Assembly: GCA_013399305.1 (NCBI GenBank)
Contig: VXAI01000139.1
Span: 606,896-670,895 of the forward strand
Reading direction: 5' to 3'
Length of the DNA: 64,000 nucleotides
DNA from: Rostratula benghalensis
Lineage: Eukaryota > Chordata > Aves > Charadriiformes > Rostratulidae
Both the position numbers and the translations under genes were made by a program. Position 1 is the stretch's first letter, and the number at the start of each line of letters is the position of its first letter. Below are positions 9,881 through 21,751 of the stretch, in pieces. The notes under the pieces were generated by a model. It saw nothing but the letters and a program-made list of their open reading frames with translations, was not told the DNA's origin and did not search any database.

Positions 9881-12800
9881 CAAAGATAGCTTTGACAAAT
9901 ATTTTTGTGATTTTGTAGACCATTTATTTATTTTATTTCTAAACCACTAGCTTTTGGATAGTCCTGGCTTGCTCTCTTTAGTGTCTTCTTGTTGCAACTA
10001 TTGTTACCAGACCCAAAGAAAGCATGAGGCTAGCCCTGAAATCGCAACACCAACTTTGAGATAAAATACTTATATACAGTTACATAGATAAATGTGGTAT
10101 TCCCATTTTTATATGTATTCAAGTTTGGAGACCGTCAGCACCTCCAGATTTTTTATTTTTTTCTTAAAACCAGGAACTTAAGAATGAAGTTGAGCAGGAA
10201 ACTGTGGCCATAATTCCCCTGCCTACTTCCCCTCTCTCACCAGCTACCACATATTGCAAAGCTCATAAATTGTGAAAGTTGGCAAATCAGAACATTGCTT
10301 AGGTTTAAGACTGAGGCCTGGGGCCAGGAGATTTCAATGCTGTATTAGCTGGAACATATCACTACTGACAGACTCACCAAGAGTTTCTACCAGCTATAAG
10401 GTGGGTTTCTCAAATTATGTCATGCCACCTAGTTGCCTTTGATGACATGATACGCCATTTGGAAAGGGAAGAGCCATTAGATGTGACACAACTTGTTATC
10501 CATAAGCCTTTTGGTGCTGTTCCATCCCCTAACAAACTGAGGAAATGTAACCTAGGCAAAGCTCCTGGAGGATGGGTGGGAAATTCTTCTGAAACAGTGA
10601 TTATCTCATGGTTCCAGGTCAAAATACCACAGTCTCTTGAGCAAATGTTTCTACTCAGCATGGTGCTAGTCAGTATTTTCAGGAACATCTTGGATGTTGA
10701 AAGAGGGCATGCTTACTAGTTACAGAAATGACACCAAGGTGAGCAAAGCTGGAAGACAAGGCAGCAATTCTGCACGAGTTTCATAGGATGGAGACCCTTG
10801 TACAGAAACATGTGCTGTGGTGTCTATAATGGAAGTAGAGCTTTCAAGGCAGGAGGCATTTCTTCCACTGCACTTGGCCCTGCTAGAACGTAAGCAGGAA
10901 TATTGTCTAGTTTTGGGCTTAGGTATGACTCTTCTATTGCCTTCCAATCTTGAGAGTCTATGTTAATAGCAGCTGTTTATTCCACAAGAATGGTTCATTT
11001 ATCACAGCTTGTAAAAAGATCCTAAGAATTGAGAATAGTTAAGAAATAAACAGAAATATTCTCTATGCTATACTTTATTCTGAGGGGTTAATTCTCCAGG
11101 TCCATTATCACATGACTACTTCTTATTCGTGTGGGCATCGTTCATGTGAAAAAGTCTTGGTTTTGTAACCTAACCTGTAAAGATTCAGACCTTTGGGGGG
11201 AAACTTGGAAGGAATAGGAGCAATTCTGAACCATGTATATGTTAGTGTTACTTGCTGCCATTAATAGGTGACAAACAAACCAAGAGCAACTGGTCAAGTA
11301 GTCTCATTTGCTGGGACTGACACTCCCAAAAGAATGAGATGAAGCTCTCCTGGCTTGATACTCGGGTTAGCCCTGCCTTTGGTTTGCACAAAAAACCCAG
11401 TAGCTATAAGAAGATATTCCTAGAAGCTAAGGTCAGAAGGGGTTTACTGAGACTGCCAGCCCCAATGCCTCGCATAGCAGGAGATGCCAAATGTCTGTCT
11501 GGCACCTCTCTACCAGGCCAGTAAATTGTTGGCAGTGCCCTGGTCAAGCCCAGGGAGGGCTGGCTGGCATGGCTCAATCTCCATCCGAGGACCAAGCATC
11601 CAGCAGTGCTGCCGGCCAGAGCAAGGCAACCATGACTGGTATTCAGCATGCTCTTGGGAGTTCTTCCAGGCAGGCTGGGCTCTTCTTGATAAAGCAATAC
11701 CTGGAAATAGGCTGCTATCAGCAGCCTGCTTCCAGGTACTGTTGGTTTTGGGAGTGTTGGGCCCCACCTCCTTTATATCGCAGAGGTCTGCGGGGCTAAG
11801 GTGCTATGGAGAAAATGGCAAATGAGAGCAGCCCCTAATCACCCCCTGGGAACTTATCTGTGGGGTCCTGAGGGATCCCAAGCAAAAGGAGCCCCGGGGA
11901 AGATGCCATAGCACTCAGCTGAACCACCCCAGTGCTCTCTGACCTGGAGGCTGGACTTGCTGTGGTCCTTCATTCAACCCTCATCCTAAATGTCTCTGGC
12001 TTGGTGTTGGCTGCCTTCTTGCCAAATCTGGGGGAGACGAAGCCTTGCAGGAGATGTGGGAAGCAGAAATGCTGCAAACAATCAGTTTAGAAGGTCTGGG
12101 AAGAACATTTATAGGCAAGAGACAGAGAAGGGCTATAGCAGCCTTCAGGAAGGTAATGTCATTACTCAGGGGTGTTACATGCATGAAACCCTCCATATGC
12201 AGATAATATCATGCCCTTAGAATTTGCAGCTCTTACTGATATTGCTGGAGCATGACCCTCCTCCAAGAACTGCACTATTAGGGCAATTAACCCGTTACTC
12301 TTCTGCCACAAGCTCTGAGCAAAGGCTCAACGTGCTCTTGCACTGTTTAGCAGCAGGCCAGGTATCTGCACCTGCCTGGGGGTCTTGAGGCTCAGCCTGG
12401 TTCACTTGTTGAGTCTGGGGACCAGGCTCTATGATACGGTGCCTGCAGGAGGGAGTAGAGGCTGCCTCTTCTGTAACTTCATAGCGAACCCCGGAATAAA
12501 TGGGGTTTTTTGACAGTCTGAATTTGGTCAGTGCTCACTACCACCTGCATGTACATAACACAACAGATAGTGGTTTTTAACACAGGAAACTATGTATTTG
12601 TGTGTCCATTGCAAATGTGCTTGAGTTGGTATAGAAATTGTTGCCTTCCAGAAATACCTTCTGATCCCTCTGGCTGCTCTTGTTTGCTTAGGCAGCAGTA
12701 AATAGCAAAATTCCCAGCATCTTCCTAGGATGTGGGTACAAATATTTGCAATTTGTTCTTCTTATTTAAGAAGCCACTGGCTTAGGACACGCAAGAACAT

Positions 12801-15800
12801 GCACTGCTCAGGCTCTGGACTAACCCACCCTCACTTCACGTAAGCATCCCTCTCCCTCAGCTCCTTGGATGTGGTGGGGGTGAGTCAAACCTTTCTCAGA
12901 ATTGCCTTGATCTGGAAGTGGGTGATGGTGGAGTCCTTAGGAGCCTGCGTGTGTGTCAGCCTGATGGGGTGATTCATGCAGGAGCAGATTGGGTTCCTTC
13001 TGGAGCCGGAGTGTTTGGAGGCTCAGCGATCCCAGTCCAGGGCCAGCCAGGGCTTTGCTGGCGGTTTATGTTGCCGTCCGTCAGTATCAGAATGGTGGCT
13101 GTAAACACAGTACACGGATGCATGAAGCAAACTCAGCTTCGGCCTAAGCAGCAAGTCCTCTTGCCGCTGTCAGGGTGCGACTGAGCCGGACTGGGCTGCT
13201 GGGGAGGCGGCGTGCACCAGTGGGCAAAGCAACAGGGGGAGTCAGAGACCTGGCTTTGCAACCCACGGCCAGCACCGCCCCAGGCAAATCACCTCTTCTC
13301 CCTGCACTCCTCTTCCCTCCCAGCTCAGCTGGCTCTCATTTCTGTGTACTGAAAGCTCCTCAGGGGAGAGGCTGCACCTTGGAGCTGCAAGCGGCGTAAG
13401 GGGCATCACTAACACCCGAACACCTGGCTGTCAGTTTGCAGAGGAGACAGGAAAATGACGCTGCGGTGTAACATTCTGGAGCCCTTTTGGGCAACAGATC
13501 TATTGCAAAGCACTCTGGCTGCAACCAAAAAGCTTATTGATTAGAGTGAAGTATTCCAAATTGGGTCTTTCTGTCCGAGCAGCAGCAGGATGAAGAATTA
13601 AAGTACTTAGACAAGAGAACATTGTACACGAGTTACTGAGTAACCATCAGCTCTGCTCCAGTGCTGCTCAGTTCCTCTGGACTGCAATGCAACTTCTGAA
13701 CATTTTATCTTTTTCCTTCAGCTTTCACAGGCGTGTGCCAGCTTCTGCAGCGTATAAACTAGGTGCTATTTTTATTGAATCTGGCTTTAATGTAGTAGAT
13801 TTTTCACACGTGTGCTGGTTTTTATTGTTGGTCTCATTCCTGAACTTTCTGGCACCTCTAAGCGTCAAGTCAGTTATGCACACACTGTTTGGCAGATGAA
13901 TCCTTGTTTCTGGGAATCATATTTCTTCTAAAATGTATTTTTATATTCAAAATGTGATCTGTACCCATAACTGAGCTATACTGTCCTAAGGCTCCAGGCC
14001 AAAGATTTCTGCAGCCAGAGATCACCACAACAGAGGATGCAGCCCCCTGTAAGGAGACCTCCACTTTCCAAGCTGTGAGCATTTATATTAAGATCTTGTT
14101 TTACTGACACAGCCTCTGCCTCTTGGAACAGAAAAAATTCCCTTCTGATTTGGCAGTGGGGAAAACTCAGCCAGAAAGAGGACAAAAAGCGCTGTCTTCC
14201 AATGTGGCCTCCCTTCTCAGCTCTTCTCCCCACTAGATCAGGAGCAACTGCCCATCTTGCTGAGCCTCCCTACTACCAGCTTTATCCCAGCTACTGCCTT
14301 GGCTGGTCCTCCCTCCAGCATCCCCAGAGCCCATGTGAAAGGGGAAGCTCAGGGAGCCGGTTGCTTACCCTTTTAAAGGTGCTGTCCCCCTTTTCTCCAG
14401 CTGCACACAAGCTGCCATGGAAGAAGTAACCATGGCTGTGTGTGGTTTTTCTCGCCCAGGGTGACCTGGAACACATTTGCAAAGCCCTCCAAAGAAGCAG
14501 GAATGTGCTCTGTTAGGACATGATTCATCCTGCATACTGCATGGGTGGCTGCTCAGGGAGAATTTTGACATTTGCATAAGCTGAGACTTCTTGGTTGGCC
14601 TCAAACCCCTGTACTTTGTCTGGTCAAGCACAGGGGGGTCTGTGCAGCCAGGAACCCCCTCCCAGTGGGGATCGCCCCCGGCCGGAGTGGTGGTTCTGCC
14701 TCCAGCTGCGTCATGGGGCAGAAATGAGGAGAGAAGCTGCCCCCAGCCAGGTTGAAGGATGGCTTTAAACTCTGAGCTCCTGCCCCAAGCAAAGCTTGGA
14801 TAGTGCTGCTGTCCAGGGATCACTCAGCAATTTGGTATCTGCAGGGCAGGAAAATATTATCACAGTCCTGCTGCTCAGGTGGAACTAAAGCACGGCAAAG
14901 GAAAGCGTTACGAAAAGGAGGACTGAGTCACATACACTGCTTCTGGGAAGGAAAAGGAGTTCTTCCCTCTCCACCTTAGGGCTGCTCCAGGGTAGCTAAT
15001 TTCCTTCAGCAGCTGTGGAGTGCGAGGTGGCTCACCCCCAGGCAGAGATGATGTTCCTAGGGCTGGGAGGCAGCTTGCTGTGCTCTGCTGCTGGGGTCAC
15101 CGTCAGTGGCACTGCGTGGAGTGAGGGGAATGCAGCTGCAATACGTGGGAAAAATGGAGGGATGGCGAATAATGGTAAAGAAAGGTAATGTCTTGGTGAT
15201 TAAAAATGTAATAGGTATACACAACTGGACCTGACTATTTAAAGAAATTAATCTTGTAGACCTCATCGTGCTTCTTATGGCCCAAGTACAACAGAAGAGG
15301 TGAAAGATTGTTTCCTGTTAAGTATCTCTAATGTACCTAAAGCTTCACTGAGGGAAACTGTTTCACCTGGATATGTTAGTCTGCTTGAACTGTAATTCAT
15401 TTTGGCATCAAAACCCTAACTAGGCAATCCTGGTACTTGGAGCACAGATCTAAAGTAATATTGTAATGTCTTTTAATCCTTTAATATGAAGGGAACAGGA
15501 ATTTCAGACTGCTCTCAAAAGCTTGCCAAAACCAGGTCTGATGCCAAGTACAACGTTTCAAAGAAAAATTTCAACCTACAAAAATACAGCAAGCAGGAAT
15601 TTACCTACCCAAAAAGAAACCCTGACACAGAAAGCATCCCAGTACCATGGGAGCAGTGAGTAAATACTGACTAGCCCTAACTGGCAGGTGGGAATATATT
15701 TCAATAGTATCTACCAAATTATGTTATAAATTTGGTTTTGAGACACAGATTTAATAATGAGGTCCAATATGAAATGGAAAAATTATGTTTTTTAATTTAG

Positions 15801-16020
15801 CATTTTAAAAGCAAGTTAGGGTCTGACAACAGCCACTCAAGTCAACAGAAACTCTCATTCCAGCTTAAGAGAGATTTAGATCAATTCCCTTGTGAGCACG
15901 GATCTCCCCACTTGCCATCACCTTCACAATGAGTCACTAAAAACTGAGTTTCTACTTCAGATTGCTTTTCCAACACAAAATTCAAAGCCCTCACCTTATA
16001 TCCAAACAGAAATATTTACA
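9881..16020. other. Intergenic DNA downstream of SIX4, no gene seen
   Basis: No ORF resembles a known protein. The longest frames (for example 14365-14823 minus and 11484-11825 plus) show no domain, signal or splice partner. A MIR-like element is present at about 13205-13385. Bases 13490-13570 hold a group of TTGCAAAG, TTGATTAG and GTATTCC words that could be a regulatory cluster, but this is not shown. The rest is unassigned unique-looking DNA. Confidence 0.5.
13205..13385 (+). repeat. MIR-like SINE
   Basis: Blocks follow MIR order: GAGTCAGAGACCTGGCTTTG (the 'gagtcagaccTGGgttTgaat' part), then CCAGGCAAATCACCTCTTCT (the 'gggcaagtcacttaacctct' core), then a pyrimidine-rich part, then TACTGAAAGCTCCTCAGGGG, like the 'gtaagctccttgagggcaggg' tail found beside old SINEs. 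Divergence is high. The ORF over 13175-13399 is a by-product of the repeat. Confidence 0.55.
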
Positions 16021-16042
16021 CAAGATGTGTATAAATATAAAG

Positions 16043-16048
16043 TTTATT
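16043..16048 (-). promoter_or_regulatory. SIX4: Candidate SIX4 polyadenylation signal (AATAAA)
   Basis: The plus strand reads TTTATT, which is AATAAA on the SIX4 strand, followed within about 30 bases by a T/GT-containing stretch (ACACATCTTGTGT on the minus strand). Canonical AATAAA words are rare on this strand between the SIX4 stop and here. Use of this site is not proven. Confidence 0.35.
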
Positions 16049-16810
16049 CAGTATAGTGTTTAGAAAAATAAGTTCACATCATCTCAGAATACAAATAAAA
16101 CACTTAACTGTCCAGGCACAAACCCCTATTACAGTACAACAAACATACATACTTTAGATCTCTTTGGTTGGGTAATTAAGCACAGATGTGTTTGATGATA
16201 CACTCTGGGGTGGCATCATCTAACACTGCAGTAAAGACTTCTGATTATTCCCTCCTAATGCATACATTCTGCTTAAGTTTCATCATTGTTGTAAGGCACA
16301 ATAAACCCATATCGCAGAAATAACTGGTTAGTTCTGGACAAACAGTACATGCAGCAAAAGAACAAACATCCTCTGAACGTGAATCCTGAAAGTCAGAAGA
16401 TTCACCCCCTTCCTTGAGTTTAGAAATTGAAGAAGCTAGTTTTAAGTTATACGAAACATACAAGTAAGGTATAAAATATCCTTCAAGATAATAACTGCTA
16501 GAAGATACAGGAAGACTACAGGCCTCCTTGCTTGGAAAATGTCATTATTTTTGTTTCCTGACTTCTAAGATTGCTAGATTTGAAGTCGGAATCTGTCCAT
16601 TATCATCATTAACCTTGGATCGATACTACTAATAAAGATGGTTCTGGCCTTACTTCTGGGTAAAGTAGCTTTTTGAATGTGTCTTCCTGAATCCACAGGC
16701 AGGGTAAAGCAGTGAATGGAAAGAGGTATATGCTTTGATAGACAGTGACCATTTGGTTGTAAGTGTCTTGAGTGTCAGCCTTGTGCACTGGTTCATTCTG
16801 CCACCACGTA

Positions 16811-16917
16811 CTGGGCCAAATCCCTCCCTGATCCAACGCCAGTGAAATGAATGGACCGTATTCTCGGCTGGTGGGAAAGGACATTAAAGTCAATGGAACT
16901 GGATGAGTTTGGCCCAG
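16811..16917. repeat. 107-bp element with 10-bp perfect inverted ends
   Basis: CTGGGCCAAA at 16811-16820 is exactly matched by TTTGGCCCAG at 16908-16917. The interior includes AAAGTCAATGGAACTGGATG, a word type common in old interspersed repeats of birds, turtles and crocodilians. Size and structure fit an ancient MITE (non-autonomous DNA transposon). No clear target-site duplication is visible. The family is not assigned. It would lie in the SIX4 3' UTR if that UTR reaches 16043. Confidence 0.55.
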
Positions 16918-17958
16918 CCGGGGACCTGGCCAATAGATGTCTGTGATTTATGTGGCCAAAATGTTCTGTTACGTAAGACCACAGGAATAATGCTGCAAAT
17001 AGTCCAGACAGAGCATTCAGTCCAATGTATTTCTGGTTCTCTGCAGAACTCTGGGCAAAACAGAGGCAGCTTTAATTAAAGGTAGTAAAGAACAACGTTT
17101 TAACATCATGGTTTGTAGGAATTTGCTTCAACTTTATGCATGTTTTTCAAAGCCATGTCTGGGAGCAGAAAAGTAGTAGAATTTGGCAATGTTTCCTGTA
17201 ATATTTCCAGTGGACTTACAAGTTACAAACATATGTGAAGTTGAAATGATCCTTTACTCTCATCCGTAACAGAAAGGGAGGGAGGAGAAGAAACACGAAT
17301 GCCAGACAGACATACCTTCCATTTAAACAACAGAATGTGATAATAAGGACTGTCTGTGGGGTTTGGACACTCACTGCCATTCATATGCGTGGGAGATGAG
17401 CATCCATATCCCCTAAACACCACATAAAATCCTGTTTGGATATCAATGGAGCAATGCCTTATTTACAGCAGCCAAAGATCCAGCCCCAGACCCTTTCTGG
17501 GGCTCTGTGTACTGTCTATTTAGAGCAGTTAGCCTGCTTGCTTGAGGGCCACATAATAAAAACTGACCCTTATTTTACAGTAGAAGTAAAACTACTATTT
17601 AAATATCTATTTTAAAAACACTGTACCGTGCAATGAGTCTTTATATTGTGCATATGTACCTGCAGAAAACATGAGGTTAAAACTACTGGAGGGAGTGACA
17701 CTTATTTTCAATGGGAGAAAGGAAGAGTAAAACATAATAATAAAATAAGTTACTTGATATCTGGAAGACTGGAATAGATTAATCTTACTTTGTCCCAAGC
17801 CACTGCTTATGTACATCCTCCGCTCCCACCAAAGAGTGGGAACTCTCCTATTAGAAGTACCAGACACTCCAAGATAGGTGCCACTGTAACAACATGGTTT
17901 TCACATCAACTGTGCTGCAAAGCCATGGAATTCGGAGCCTCAGTAACACAACAAATGC

Positions 17959-17965
<7 letters not shown>

Positions 17966-17991
<26 letters not shown>

Positions 17992-17992
17992 N

Positions 17993-18023
<31 letters not shown>
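17966..18023 (+). repeat. Poly(A) run with one ambiguous base
   Basis: Fifty-eight positions are A except for N at 17992. On the SIX4 strand this is poly(T). The N suggests the assembler joined two reads inside the homopolymer, so its true length is uncertain. The DNA just to the left (17800-17960) shows no clear SINE or retrocopy body, so it is reported only as a homopolymer. Confidence 0.9.
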
Positions 18024-18027
<4 letters not shown>

Positions 18028-20954
18028 CAGGTACTGGTGTAACACCACAATCTTTTCAGTTATGAGGCCTGATTGCATCAACAGCTGAGAGTGCTCTGAA
18101 ATACTCTCTAGCTTGCCTCCAAATATAGTCTGAGCTTCACAGACAAAAGGTTAAGCCCCAAACAACTCCTTCAGGGCCATGCACATGTTTTCCCTTAATA
18201 TAATGATACAGGGTCCTCCTAAATTTCTGAACAGTTGAAAAAATTCATGTAAAGCAGATATACCTGCTGTTATCATCATCATCATCTTGGGTTTATGGGC
18301 AAGGAAGAGGTGGGAAGCAGATTGCTTGTGCTGAATTTGCTTGTTCAAACACATAAACAAGCAGAGCAGATAGGAGAACTCTGGACTATCCGATTCCCTG
18401 CTCAGGCAGAGATCCCCTGAACGTCAAGGGAAGTTGTGCCAGGAGAACATAAAGCTCCATGTTCTGCTTGTGATAATCTCCACTTTAAAGCACTTGCCTT
18501 AAACACCCTTTTTGCTTGGGGGCACGTGGGGACAGCCAACTGCTTATGGGCTGTTTCTGTTTGTAGAGCATTGGTGACACTGGTACAGCTGCTAAGTGCA
18601 TGCCCTGCACACTTGCTCTTCCCTTTTCCTGCAATTTTCTCTGCAGCTCTAGAGAGTCTGGCTCACAGTGTGAACTCCAGTGCTTACCAAGAGAGCTCAG
18701 CTTCAAGGTTCCACAGAATACCTTGCCAAACAAGCTATATTCAATATAGTGCAAAACAGTATCAAGGATGCTTATGACACGCTCACGGCACACAGAAAAA
18801 AAAAGTCTTCATTCCTCAATGGCTTTCCACAGAACCAGTTATCAACTAAGACAGAAACAGACCGGGATGTGCTGTCCCCTGTTCTCTTTCCTTTCCATTT
18901 TGTTGTCCTTTACAAGTGATCTTGTTTTGTCCTAAGCCTCATTTGGCGCCCACAGAAGTTTACAAAAACATTTTCTATTGCCTTCCAAAGGCTTCAGACT
19001 AGGCTCCTGATGAAGGTGAATACCTGCTTTAGTTCCTGTATATATTCACATTAGAATAAAAAACTAAAAAACCAAACCCACAAAGGTTAACAGCATGTCA
19101 TTTTTATACATCTGCACTCTTATTATTATTTTTAAAGCTTAAGGATGTGCTTTTCCAGGCTACAAAAATTCCCGTGGAGGAGAGGTAACATCTGTTCCAC
19201 CTGCCCAGAGTCTGCCTGTTTCTGCTGTCCCCAGCACAGTGCTAACAGAGAGGAGACCCATCCCCAGCCAGGTAGAGACCACAGCTGCTCCCACAAGCCC
19301 TTTGGGCAGCTGCAATTGCCACCATTGTCGCTGATGCTGCGTATTCTGGAAGGATATATAAATACAAGCTTAAGTGCACTCATGGATGGGAGCTTGCTTG
19401 CTTGAACAGCAGCTGAAGCCCTCCCACGTGGGCTATTTGGCCAACGGCTCTGTGTAAACATGGGGCTCCTTTCCCTGGCCTGCCCATCCAGCATTCCCTG
19501 CTCATCTGCCGGAGCCAAGACCATCCCTCAGCAGGATGGCTCTGCTCATGGTCCCTCTCTAGACTCCTCCTGCCCTGCTGACATGGTGTGGAAGGACCTA
19601 TCTTTGGCTCTCTGCATCACTAATAAATGTCATCCACTATGACCAAAAGACTTAAAACTCTTCTTACTCATGCAAACAGGGGCACCGGAAGTCAGCGGGT
19701 CTACTTGCAGAAGTAAGGGATCAGGATTTGACCCTGAGGACGGATATTTGCAAATCAGTGTTTTCATTCCTCCTTCTACTGTGCTTTAGTAACAAAGATA
19801 AGGCCACTAGGAAGAAAGGCACGTGGAATTCTGTAAAAAATACACAAAAAATTTCAACTAATTTGCAAGTTACTAACAAAACAAACAAACAACCCCTGAA
19901 CACAAAGACAGAGAGGGTAGAGACAGGGATCTCCTGGGTTTTTGAGACTGGGGGTTCATTTTCTAGTTTCAGTGTGGTTAACGTTTTACTTTCATAGTCT
20001 ATTGGCTGAAAACCTACAAAAAAGCAAAACCTTGTCAGAAATAACTATGTTTACTTCCTGCTCAAACAATAAAAATAAATTAAACAGCCATAAAATGTTT
20101 TCCTTTTCAATGCATTGCGTCTAAAGTGAAAGGGAACATAAACCATAAATAAAATCCATTGTACTAATTTTAAAAAAAAGTCTCTTTTGTAAGAGCTGAA
20201 ACAATATTTACATTCATATTGGAGAGAAAGCTTCTGAGTTGCATAATTAGAGTTTCAAACTATGCTTTTCTGGTGCACTGACAAAATGCTAGCTGTAGCA
20301 TTTAGAAACCTGTAAATATTTGATGCGAGATTCTTGGTTTGAATGCAAATCTGCTGGGAAAAAAGCACACACACAAATAACATTATTATTTTTGATTTTG
20401 TTTAGCTTCTTAACCTCAAACAACATAAAAGTAGCCGGTGAGGTATCGTCTAGAGTTCCTTAAAAAATCTCTCAATGCCCATGGACTGGAAGTAAACAGC
20501 AAAAATGAGTGCATTTTTTCTACCTTTTCAGAGCAAGACTTTTGTTTTCTATCTAAAGTTAGGAGTGTATACTTACTGTTGAGAATATATTGTACTATGG
20601 AGTCTAGTTAAAATATCTGGGTAGTGTCTCTTAGCCAAACCTGTACCCATTTGCTCAGTACTTCCCCTGCATTTCCTTTCTCCTTTAATCTGCATAAAGA
20701 GAATACTGCATGCAAACCAAGTGTGGCAACCTAATTCCATTGCCAGCCGTTCCTCTGTCCATCGATTCAGACCATTTAAGTGTTCTTCTGTTTTCTTTAA
20801 ATGAAAAAAAAATATAAAAATCCAACCCACCAAACAAACAAAACAAACCCCACACAAAACAAAACCCAAAAGCAAAAAAAAAAATCCCACTTGGTGCTTG
20901 TTAGGGCCTCAACAGGAGACTTATCTACTAAAACAGAAAGCAAGAAAAAAGCAG

Positions 20955-21751
20955 TTACAAGTCTTGCATATCTTCATCCATCTGAACTGTCTGCAGTTTG
21001 GCAAGTTCTTTTTTGTCTGTTTCCAATTCTTCACAAACCGTGTCAACCATGCTATTCATAACATACTTGGATTTTGAATCCAGCATCATTATATTGCTGC
21101 TTGACTTATTCTCAGAATTAGGTAAGAAATTCTCTTTGACGTCGGGTACAGCTTGCAGGACTAACCTGTGCTCTCTGACGAAATCTGGATGTACTTGTGC
21201 AGGGGGGTGGCTGACACGGTCTCCGCTTGTAGAAACTATTTCTCCAAGCGCGGGCTGTGCTGTAGAAATGGACAACAGATCTTGACTGGTAATGAGGGAA
21301 CAGTTCTGAAGGGTTGCATAGTTAGTGTTGCTGATAGATATCACAGTAGATGTACTGGTCACGGGCAATGACATGGACTGGCTCTCCGAGATACCAGAAT
21401 TCAGTTCTGCAGCATTTAGAAGAGTTGGTGGTGTGAGGGAAAAATTGTGTGAGGGCGTTACATTCACTAATGAGGAGGCCAGGGACTGGAGTCCTCCGCT
21501 GGATATATTTTCAGAAGACATGTTTACATTTAGTTGCGTGTTCTGACTGACTGGCATCAACTGAGAAAACACAAGGCTTCTTTCCAGTCCTTCTTGCTTG
21601 ACAGAGCCTAATGCCTGGCCTGAATTGGGAACCGTGTAAACGACTGCACTCGGAGCGAGGGGGCTGAAGAAAACCTTTCCTTGCTGCACTGTTGAAGGCT
21701 CAGTTGTAAAAGTTCCTCCATCAGATGTACTGGGATTTACTGAAACATTAC
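20955..21751 (-). CDS. SIX4: SIX4 coding exon 3 (activation domain, stop)
   Basis: The acceptor is TTTTCTCTAG just before 21751, giving GT that completes the Gly codon (residue 518) begun in exon 2. The exon codes for residues 518-782, a Ser/Thr/Asn/Val-rich region with blocks such as [18 protein letters not shown] and [15 protein letters not shown], ending in an acidic tail (QMDEDMQDL) and a stop at 20957-20955. Frame upstream of 21751 is intronic, although it stays open for another 130 bases. Confidence 0.95.

Larger units (their letters stand above)
16021..20954 (-). other. SIX4: Probable SIX4 3' UTR and 3' flank
   Basis: This minus-strand stretch starts directly after the SIX4 stop codon and contains no further coding exon. 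Known SIX4 transcripts have a long 3' UTR of several kilobases. The most distinct AATAAA on the minus strand after the stop is at 16048-16043, which would give about 4.9 kb of UTR. The region also holds an A-rich CAAA-type tract (20800-20885), a long poly(A) run (17966-18023) and an inverted-end element (16811-16917). The true 3' end could be anywhere within this region, so the left limit is an inference. Confidence 0.4.

Noticed and set aside
14365..14823. 152-codon minus-strand ORF
   Set aside because: It has no domain and no start or splice context, and overlapping frames are open on both strands.
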